In this document: positions 1 to 5,460 of the stretch, one piece after another
How positions within the stretch are numbered: the stretch's first letter is position 1
How the letters are laid out: each line of letters opens with the position of its first letter
Assembly (NCBI GenBank): GCA_002413145.1
Contig: DHWK01000030.1
Coordinates: forward strand, 1,597 to 8,159
Source: a bacterium UBP12_UBA5184
GTDB lineage: Bacteria > Vulcanimicrobiota > Vulcanimicrobiia > Vulcanimicrobiales > Vulcanimicrobiaceae
Direction of reading: 5' to 3'
DNA: 6,563 bases
The notes under the pieces: generated by a model
The model's input: the letters and a program-made list of their open reading frames with translations, nothing else
Databases searched by the model: none
Told to the model about the DNA's origin: nothing
Translations under genes and position numbers: made by a program

Positions 1-810
1 AGCGAGGAGTTCGTTGGCCGCTGGCTGCGGGGAAAACGCGACCGCTTCGTGCTTGCAACCAAAGGCTACAATCCGATGGGACCCGGCCCCAACGAACGCG
101 GCAACTCGCGCGTCCACCTCATGCGCGCGATCGATGCTTCGCTCAAGCGGCTCCAGACGGACTACATCGATCTGTACCAAATTCACCGCTGGGACGAAAC
201 CGCCCCGATCGAGGAGACGCTGGCGTGCTTCGACGATTTGCGCCGCGCCGGAAAGATTCGCTATGCCGGGGCCAGCAATCTCGCCGCCTGGCAATTGATG
301 GAGTCGCTGCGCACGAGCGACGCGCAGAAACTCGTGCGCTTCGACAGCGTCCAGCCACGCTACAACCTGCTCTACCGCGAGATCGAACGCGAGATGGTTC
401 CGGCCTGCGTCGCCAACGGCGTCGGCATCATCGCCTACAATCCGCTCGCGGCGGGGATGCTGACCGGAAAATATCGTCCCGGTGAGTCGCCGCGCGAGGG
501 CACGCGCTTCACGCTCGGCGGCAACTCCGGGCCACTCTACGGACGGCGCTATTGGCGCGAAGAGACGCTCGCGCTGGTCGAACGGCTGAACGCCGACGTC
601 ACGTCACGCGGAAAATCACTAACCCACGTCGCGCTGCGCTGGGTCCTCGAACAGCCCGGCATCACCTGCGCGATCGTCGGCGCGAGTAAACCCGAACAGC
701 TCGCCGATTCACTCGGGGCCCTCGCGATCGAACTCGACGACGCCGACCGCGCGGCTTGTGACGGCGCGTGGTACGCCTTACCGCGCCGCCCTCCAAACGA
801 GGAGGGCTAG
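1..810 (+). CDS. Aldo/keto reductase, 3' part (N-terminus outside window)
   Basis: This is an NAD(P)H-dependent oxidoreductase of the aldo/keto reductase (AKR) TIM-barrel superfamily, which reduces aldehydes or ketones; the substrate cannot be read from sequence. The frame is open from base 1, giving 269 residues before the stop, against roughly 310-340 for the family, so about 50-60 N-terminal residues are missing. Numbering from the window edge, Lys21 in LATKGYN fits the catalytic lysine and His62 in LYQIHRWD the catalytic histidine. The usual Asp and Tyr lie upstream of the window. Other family marks are the DLRRAGKIRYAGASN segment, GVGIIAYNPLAAGMLTGKY, and the C-terminal cofactor-phosphate region IVGASKPEQL. 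The GTG at 49 lies inside the conserved strand carrying the lysine and is not the start. The gene converges on the S9 peptidase and overlaps it by 4 bp. It is probably cytosolic, with no signs of decay in the visible part. Confidence 0.93.
   Translation, partial: SEEFVGRWLRGKRDRFVLATKGYNPMGPGPNERGNSRVHLMRAIDASLKRLQTDYIDLYQIHRWDETAPIEETLACFDDLRRAGKIRYAGASNLAAWQLMESLRTSDAQKLVRFDSVQPRYNLLYREIEREMVPACVANGVGIIAYNPLAAGMLTGKYRPGESPREGTRFTLGGNSGPLYGRRYWREETLALVERLNADVTSRGKSLTHVALRWVLEQPGITCAIVGASKPEQLADSLGALAIELDDADRAACDGAWYALPRRPPNEEG
788..807. terminator. Perfect 7-bp inverted repeat over convergent stops (possible bidirectional terminator hairpin)
   Basis: GCCCTCC (788-794) and GGAGGGC (801-807) are exact reverse complements separated by the 6-nt loop AAACGA. 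The repeat sits in the last codons of the aldo/keto reductase and abuts or overlaps the stop codons of both convergent genes, so either transcript could form the hairpin. Neither strand has a T tract after the stem, so it is not a textbook intrinsic terminator. It could act in attenuating read-through, in RNA 3'-end stability, or be chance in GC-rich DNA. Confidence 0.35.
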
Positions 811-2828
811 GGCTTCAGGTACTTGTCGAACCAATCCAGGGTCCGCTTTTCGGCATCGCGCACGTGTGCCGGCGAACGTAAATGGTGGCCCTCGCCTGGA
901 TAGACGACCAGCGAAGTGGGGACGCCGAGGGTTTGCAGTGCGTGCCAGAACTCGAGCGACTGCGGCGCAGGAACCTCGACGTCGAGTTCGCCGACGTAGG
1001 CGAACGTCGGGGTCTTGACGTTCTTGACGAAGTCGATCGGCGAACTCTTCGCGTAGACCGCGGGATCGTCGTACACCGACGCCCCGAAGAACGGGATCAT
1101 CCACTCGTCGATGCCGTTCTCGCCGTAGTAACTCTGCCAGTTGCTGAATCCGGCGGCCGAGACGGCGGCTTTGAAGCGGTTGGTCTGCGTGACGGCCCAC
1201 ATCGTCATGTAGCCTCCGTAACTCCCGCCCATGATCCCCAAGCGCGCGTCGTCGACCGGCGCTATCTTTTCGAGCGCGTCGACGCCGCTCATGATGTCGC
1301 GAAAATCGCCGCCGCCGAAATCCTTGACGTTGGCGAGCGTGAAGGCCTCGCCTTGGCCGAAGCTCCCGCGCGGATTCGGAAAGAAGACGAAGTAGCCGCG
1401 CCTCAAGAGCGAGCGGACGGTTCCGCGGCCGACGAAGCGCGGCGTCGTTGCGGCCGACGGTCCGCCGTGGACGTCGACGATCAGCGGATACTTCTTGCCG
1501 GCCTCGACGCGGCGCGGGCTCAAGAGCCAGCCCGTAACGGTAAGCCCGTCGTCGGTCCAGTTGACGCCTTGCGCGCGCGCCTCCGGCGGGATGCCGGCGT
1601 TGCCGTCGGTGAGCTGCTTCCAGGCCGCGATCGTCCCGCTCGGCGAGACGGCGGCGGTCACGATCTCCGCCGGGAGCTCGTAATTCTCGCGCACGCCGGT
1701 CAGTGCGCCATTGCACGACGCCGAGACCTCGCGCAGCGGCGTCGCATCAAGCCACAACGCCTTGGGCTGCGTCACGAAGGGCCGGAGAATCGGCGGTCCG
1801 CCCCGCGGAGCCGGTTCGAGGAACGGAAAATCGATCGTCGCGATCCCGCTGCGATCGCCTTGCAACTCGGTGAAGAAGAGCCGATCGCGATCGCAGTCCC
1901 ACGCGAGCGCCGTCGCCGAAGCGGGGATATTCGGCGTGACGTCGATTGCCCGTCCGCTGGTATCGTCGAGCCGGTAGACGTAGATGTCCCCACCGGTCGA
2001 TCCGAAGTCGCTCATGATTCCGCCGACGAAGGCCAAGAGCTTTCCATCGCGCGAGACCTGCGGCGAGGCGATCTGCTGCTGGATGCTCGCGGGCTTGTAG
2101 AGCTCCCTCGCGGTCGCGGTCTTCGGATCGAAATGGTACAGCCGTGCGACCCACCAGTTGTTGTCGCCGTTGCCGTGAGCTCCGGTGCCGACGAATCCGT
2201 CGCCGGCCTCATCGAACTCGTAGACGTACAGATCGGCGGGCGACGCGAAATGCAGCGTTCCAGCGAGACTCACGGTCGCGATGCGCTGCACGTCGTTGGT
2301 CGTCCCGATCTCGCCGGCGGTCCGGATCCCAGCTTGCGTCGCGCCGACCTCTTTGCGGGCGTTCGCCGTCGTCAGCAGCGCGATCGCGCGTCCGTCGCGC
2401 GTGAAGCGCGCGCGTCCCAGCGTTCCGCTAAACGCAAGGATACGCCGCAAGTGCCTCGCGTCCGCGTCGACGAGGTAGAGATCGCGCGTTTTCTCGGCGG
2501 TATCGCGAAGGATGAACGCGACCGTCGAACCGTCGGGCGACCACGCGGGCGAACTCGGCGTGCAACGCGCTTGCTGATCGGTCGACCGCTCGCCGCGCGC
2601 GCCCCGCGCGCAAGGCAGCGAGACGAGGAGCGGTCTCCCGCCGGCGACGGAATAGATGACGAGCCGGTCTTGCGTGTGAGTCGGTTTCCCCGCTTCGACT
2701 CCGCCTCCGGACTCGATCGCGACCACGTTGCGGCCGTCGGGTGAGATCGACACCGATGAGTACCCCACCGGCAGACGAGCGGCCGGTGCCGCCGAAGCAA
2801 GCGCGAAGGCGGCAGCGAATGCGATCAC
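807..2828 (-). CDS. S9-family serine peptidase (prolyl oligopeptidase / acylaminoacyl-peptidase-like), probably exported
   Basis: This 673-residue protein has the two-part S9 architecture: an N-terminal beta-propeller (about residues 20-410) and a C-terminal alpha/beta hydrolase (about 425-673). Propeller blades show as PD40-type motifs: SISPDGRNV near 27, AWSPDGSTVAF near 95, FTRDGRAIAL near 142, VSRDGKLLAFV near 258 and VSPSGTIAAWK near 394. The hydrolase has the oxyanion HGGP (454-457), NPRGSFGQG (485-493), nucleophile Ser536 in GGSYGG, Asp616 in GELDVEVP and His648 in PGEGHHL, so the triad looks complete. GGSYGG points to the S9C (acylaminoacyl-peptidase-like) branch rather than DPP-IV. 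Such enzymes remove short peptides or single residues from oligopeptides; exact specificity is unknown. Residues 2-19 are hydrophobic with small residues at possible cleavage sites (ASA/A, APA/A), suggesting export, although no basic n-region is present. The start is GTG; its G is the last base of the pepA stop TAG, and I see no Shine-Dalgarno, so translation is probably coupled to pepA. Confidence 0.93.
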   Translation of the reverse strand: MIAFAAAFALASAAPAARLPVGYSSVSISPDGRNVVAIESGGGVEAGKPTHTQDRLVIYSVAGGRPLLVSLPCARGARGERSTDQQARCTPSSPAWSPDGSTVAFILRDTAEKTRDLYLVDADARHLRRILAFSGTLGRARFTRDGRAIALLTTANARKEVGATQAGIRTAGEIGTTNDVQRIATVSLAGTLHFASPADLYVYEFDEAGDGFVGTGAHGNGDNNWWVARLYHFDPKTATARELYKPASIQQQIASPQVSRDGKLLAFVGGIMSDFGSTGGDIYVYRLDDTSGRAIDVTPNIPASATALAWDCDRDRLFFTELQGDRSGIATIDFPFLEPAPRGGPPILRPFVTQPKALWLDATPLREVSASCNGALTGVRENYELPAEIVTAAVSPSGTIAAWKQLTDGNAGIPPEARAQGVNWTDDGLTVTGWLLSPRRVEAGKKYPLIVDVHGGPSAATTPRFVGRGTVRSLLRRGYFVFFPNPRGSFGQGEAFTLANVKDFGGGDFRDIMSGVDALEKIAPVDDARLGIMGGSYGGYMTMWAVTQTNRFKAAVSAAGFSNWQSYYGENGIDEWMIPFFGASVYDDPAVYAKSSPIDFVKNVKTPTFAYVGELDVEVPAPQSLEFWHALQTLGVPTSLVVYPGEGHHLRSPAHVRDAEKRTLDWFDKYLKP

Positions 2829-4366
2829 TACGTGCGGGCTGCGGCCGGCGTCCCGTTCTTGGTCGCGGCGCGCACTTTGGCCATATCTTCGGCGAGGGCG
2901 ACGAGCGCTCGCACCGGCGTGCCGGTCGGACCTTTGGCCATGTAAGCCGTCTCGTCAACGTAGGCGGTTCCGGCGATGTCGAGATGAATCCACGGCGTGG
3001 TGCCGACGAAATTTTGCAAGAACGCCGAGGCGGTGAGGCTGCCGGCGGGCCGGCCGGTCGAGTTTCGCAGATCGGCGATCTCGCTCTTGACCGCGATTGA
3101 GTAGTCTTCGTACAGCGGCAGTTGCCAGTAGCGTTCGCCGGTTTGATTGGCGACGCCGAGAAAGTATTTGACGAAGCCGTCGTCGTTGGAGATCGTACCG
3201 GTCGCGGCGTGTCCGAGAGCCATCACCATCGAGCCGGTGAGCGTCGCGCAGTCGACGATCTTGGTCGCGCCGAGTTCGCGCGCGTAGCATAGGGCGTCGG
3301 CCAGGATGAGGCGGCCTTCGGCGTCGGTGTTGATGACTTCGATCGTCTTGCCGTTCATCGCGCGCACGATGTCGCCGGGCTTTACGGCGCGCGGTCCCGG
3401 CAAATTCTCGCTGGCCGGGACGACGCCGATGACGTTGAGCTTCGGCTTTAGACGCGCGATAGCGCTGAGGGCCGCGATGACGCCGGCGCCGCCCGACATA
3501 TCGTATTTCATCTCGTGCATGTTCTCGGCGGGTTTGATCGAGATGCCGCCCGAGTCAAAGGTCAGACCTTTGCCCACGAAGGCGAGTTTTTCGGGGTTGT
3601 TCGGGTCGCCCTCGTACGTCAGGACGATCAACCTCGCCGCTTCGTCGCTTCCCTGCGAGACGCCGAGGAGCGAACCCATCCCGAGTTTCTTCATGCGCTC
3701 TTCGTCGAGGGCCTCGAAGCGCAACCCGAACTCTTTGGCGAGTTCTTCGGCGCGCGCGGCCATGTGGGTCGGCGTCATGTCGTTGGCCGGGGTGAGCGCC
3801 ATCAGGCGCGCCACGTTGACCGCTTCGCCGAGGATGCGCCCGCGCTCGATGCCTTGCTCGAGAGCGGCCGCCTCGAAGCCGTGGCTACCCGCCGTCGAGA
3901 CGAGGATGAGCTCTTCGATGGCGATCGGCTTGTCGGGTTCCGTGCGATAGGTCGTCGAGTCGATCGTCCCCGCGAGCGCGCCTTCGACGACGAACGACGC
4001 CGAGGTTCGCACCTGATGCTGCGCCTCGAGCGGGAGCGCGAAGGCGATCGAACGCACGTTACGCTTTCCGAGATAGCGCACGGCGGTTCCGGCATATTTT
4101 GCGAGCGCCTGCGGCTCGAATTTCGCGCGCTCGCCGAGACCTACCAGCAGTACGCGCTTGACCGGCAAACCTTTGGCGTGGATCAGCGCGACCTCGTTCG
4201 TCTTGCCTTTCATCTCCCCGCTCGCGAAGATGTCGGCGATCGCGCCCTCCAGCTCCCGATCGATTCCTTGCGTCGCGTCATCGAGCTGGCCGTCGCTGAA
4301 GACGGGGAGGGCGAGGCTTCCCGCTTCCAGCGATGTCGCGGTACCGGGCGAGACGCGAATTTGCAT
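2828..4366 (-). CDS. pepA: Leucyl aminopeptidase (M17 family, PepA-like)
   Basis: This is a 512-residue M17 cytosolic aminopeptidase, which releases N-terminal amino acids from peptides with a two-metal (Zn/Mn) centre, normally as a hexamer. An N-terminal macro-like domain (about 1-165) precedes the catalytic domain. The active-site set is complete: Lys266 and Asp271 in GKGLTFDSGG, Lys278 in ISIKP, Asp289 in YDMSGG, and Asp348, Glu350 and Arg352 in the family signature NTDAEGRL. Spacings between these residues equal those of E. coli PepA (K270, D275, K282, D293, D352, E354, R356). Length matches the family (about 500). The ATG at 4366 is chosen because GAAAGG (4378-4373) lies 6 nt upstream and the protein then begins MQIRVS; the in-frame ATG at 4420 would only add 18 residues antisense to the purM start. 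It is first in a two-gene unit with the S9 peptidase and is divergent from purM. Some PepA proteins also bind DNA (Xer recombination, carAB control); nothing here shows that role. Confidence 0.96.
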   Translation of the reverse strand: MQIRVSPGTATSLEAGSLALPVFSDGQLDDATQGIDRELEGAIADIFASGEMKGKTNEVALIHAKGLPVKRVLLVGLGERAKFEPQALAKYAGTAVRYLGKRNVRSIAFALPLEAQHQVRTSASFVVEGALAGTIDSTTYRTEPDKPIAIEELILVSTAGSHGFEAAALEQGIERGRILGEAVNVARLMALTPANDMTPTHMAARAEELAKEFGLRFEALDEERMKKLGMGSLLGVSQGSDEAARLIVLTYEGDPNNPEKLAFVGKGLTFDSGGISIKPAENMHEMKYDMSGGAGVIAALSAIARLKPKLNVIGVVPASENLPGPRAVKPGDIVRAMNGKTIEVINTDAEGRLILADALCYARELGATKIVDCATLTGSMVMALGHAATGTISNDDGFVKYFLGVANQTGERYWQLPLYEDYSIAVKSEIADLRNSTGRPAGSLTASAFLQNFVGTTPWIHLDIAGTAYVDETAYMAKGPTGTPVRALVALAEDMAKVRAATKNGTPAAART

Positions 4367-4400
4367 GACGAACCTTTCAGCTGGTGGAACGCGCTGTCGA
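4367..4400. promoter_or_regulatory. 34-bp divergent intergenic region between pepA and purM
   Basis: This is the whole gap between two divergent genes. It holds the pepA ribosome binding site and a weak GGTGGA (4383-4388), 12 nt before the purM ATG. It is too short for two back-to-back sigma70-type promoters, so the core promoter elements of at least one unit must lie inside the 5' coding part of the opposite gene. I looked for -10/-35 pairs in and around the gap on both strands and found none I would defend. A position-specific regulator could affect both units, but I see no operator. Confidence 0.4.
4373..4378 (-). promoter_or_regulatory. Ribosome binding site of pepA
   Basis: GAAAGG on the minus strand, 6 nt before the ATG at 4366. 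It decides the pepA start over the in-frame ATG at 4420. Confidence 0.7.
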
Positions 4401-5447
4401 ATGGACAATCCAGGCCCCAATTGGCCGAAGGCAGAGGCCCCCCTGCGAGAGGATGCATACGCGCGCGCCGGCGTCGATATCGCGGCTGGGAACGAAGCTG
4501 TGCAACGCTATCGCGCGCTCGCCCAGACGTGGAAGCACCCGTCGCAACTCGATGCGATCGGCGGTTTCGGCGGCCTCTTTACGCTGCCCGGCGACGCGTC
4601 GCGCGCGCTGGTCGCTTCGAGCGACGGCGTCGGCACGAAGACGCTCATCGCGGCTGCGTTAAGACGATATGAAACGGTCGGCGCCGATCTGGTCAATCAT
4701 TGCGTCAACGATATCTTGGTCTCAAACGCGACGCCGCTGTTCTTCCTCGACTACTTGGCGGTGGGAAAGCTCGAGCCCGACGTCGCCGGCACGATCGTCG
4801 CGGGCGTCCAATTCGCGTGCCGCGCGCACCGGATGGCGCTGCTCGGTGGCGAGACGGCGGAGATGCCGGGGATCTACGACGCCGAGCACTTCGATCTCGC
4901 CGGGACGATCGTCGGCGTGGTCGAGACCGCACGGATCCCCGATCCGGGCCGCGTGCGGCCCGGCGACGCGATCGTCGGGTTCCCGGCGGTGGGCTTGCAC
5001 ACCAACGGCTACACCTTGGCGCGGGCGCTGATCGCGCGCGACGAATGGCCGGCGTTCGCCGAGACGCTCCTGGCCGAGCATCCCTCGTATTACCGAGCCG
5101 TGCGGGCCGTCCAAGATGTCGCCGACGTGAAGGTGATGGCGCACATCACCGGTGGGGGCTTGTTCGAGAACGTGCCGCGTACGCTGCCGGAGGACGCCAA
5201 AGCGATCTTCGAGCAGACGCGTTGGAGCGTCCCACCGCTGATCGCCGAACTCGTGCGGCGCGGCGATTTGGCGCACGAAGAACGCTATCGCACCTTCAAC
5301 ATGGGCCTCGGTTTCACGCTGGTGATGACGACGGCGGACGCCGTAAAGGCGATCGGGGTGGTCTCCGAGGCGAAGGTCGTCGGCTGGATCGAGAAACGTG
5401 AGGCCGGCGAGCCGGCCGTCGTCATCCACCCGGCGCGCACCGCCTGA
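4401..5447 (+). CDS. purM: Phosphoribosylformylglycinamidine cyclo-ligase (AIR synthetase)
   Basis: PurM catalyses step 5 of de novo purine synthesis: FGAM + ATP gives AIR + ADP + phosphate, in the cytosol, as a dimer. The 348-residue length is typical. Family segments appear in order: YARAGVDIAAGN (20-31), IGGFGGLF (53-60), SSDGVGTK (73-80, nucleotide-binding loop), DLVNHCVNDILVSNA (96-110) followed by PLFFLDYLAVGKLEP, LLGGETAEMPGIY (147-159), VGLHTNGYTLAR (197-208), AHITGGGLFENVPR (247-260) and FNMGLGFTLV (299-308). The frame is open upstream to 4158, but that part is antisense to pepA; the ATG at 4401 is chosen because it lies just before the conserved N-terminal motif, clear of pepA. Its ribosome binding site is weak (GGTGGA, 12 nt away), so the transcript may be nearly leaderless or poorly initiated. 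A PurN-domain gene follows after 13 bp, so the pair is almost certainly co-transcribed. No anomalies. Confidence 0.97.
   Translation: MDNPGPNWPKAEAPLREDAYARAGVDIAAGNEAVQRYRALAQTWKHPSQLDAIGGFGGLFTLPGDASRALVASSDGVGTKTLIAAALRRYETVGADLVNHCVNDILVSNATPLFFLDYLAVGKLEPDVAGTIVAGVQFACRAHRMALLGGETAEMPGIYDAEHFDLAGTIVGVVETARIPDPGRVRPGDAIVGFPAVGLHTNGYTLARALIARDEWPAFAETLLAEHPSYYRAVRAVQDVADVKVMAHITGGGLFENVPRTLPEDAKAIFEQTRWSVPPLIAELVRRGDLAHEERYRTFNMGLGFTLVMTTADAVKAIGVVSEAKVVGWIEKREAGEPAVVIHPARTA
4944..4963. repeat. GC-only inverted repeat inside purM
   Basis: CCGGGCCGC (4944-4952) and GCGGCCCGG (4955-4963) are exact reverse complements around a 2-nt centre. With a realistic loop of four bases this would be an 8-bp all-G/C hairpin. 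It encodes part of PGRVRPGD, where VRPGD is a conserved PurM stretch, so the symmetry may simply follow from the amino acids and GC-rich codons. No T tract follows. Confidence 0.3.
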
Positions 5448-5449
5448 GC

Positions 5450-5454
5450 GGAGG
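5450..5454 (+). promoter_or_regulatory. Strong ribosome binding site of the GNAT-PurN gene
   Basis: GGAGG, 6 nt before GTG 5461 and just after the purM TGA (5445-5447). This is the best Shine-Dalgarno in the window. It decides the start at GTG 5461 rather than the in-frame ATG at 5518, and so makes the N-terminal domain part of the protein. Confidence 0.85.
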
Positions 5455-5460
5455 CCTGGC

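Noticed and set aside
882..2744. A 620-codon open frame on the plus strand opposite the S9 peptidase
   Set aside because: Its translation is Arg/Asp/Ala-rich low complexity with no recognisable domain; long antisense frames are expected opposite GC-rich genes. The minus strand carries a complete S9 peptidase with its catalytic triad.
3394..3421. 8-bp inverted repeat GTCCCGGC / GCCGGGAC with a 12-nt loop in pepA
   Set aside because: It falls in the conserved coding stretch for ENLPGPRA; wide loop, no T tract, and such stems arise often by chance in GC-rich coding DNA.
4158..4400. Longer purM start at 4158 (81 extra residues)
   Set aside because: It would be wholly antisense to the pepA N-terminal region and has no PurM similarity; length from 4401 matches the family.
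4367..4420. Longer pepA start at ATG 4420 (18 extra residues)
   Set aside because: The added residues do not resemble a PepA N-terminus and overlap the purM start on the other strand; ATG 4366 has GAAAGG at ideal spacing.
4413..4426. Palindrome CCAATTGG flanked by GGCC as an operator near the purM start
   Set aside because: Only the inner 8 bp are symmetric, and it lies in purM codons; too short to call an operator without a second copy.
3515..4672. A 385-codon open frame on the plus strand opposite pepA and running into purM
   Set aside because: It crosses the pepA start and the purM N-terminus in another frame and encodes no recognisable fold; both true genes have full sets of motifs.
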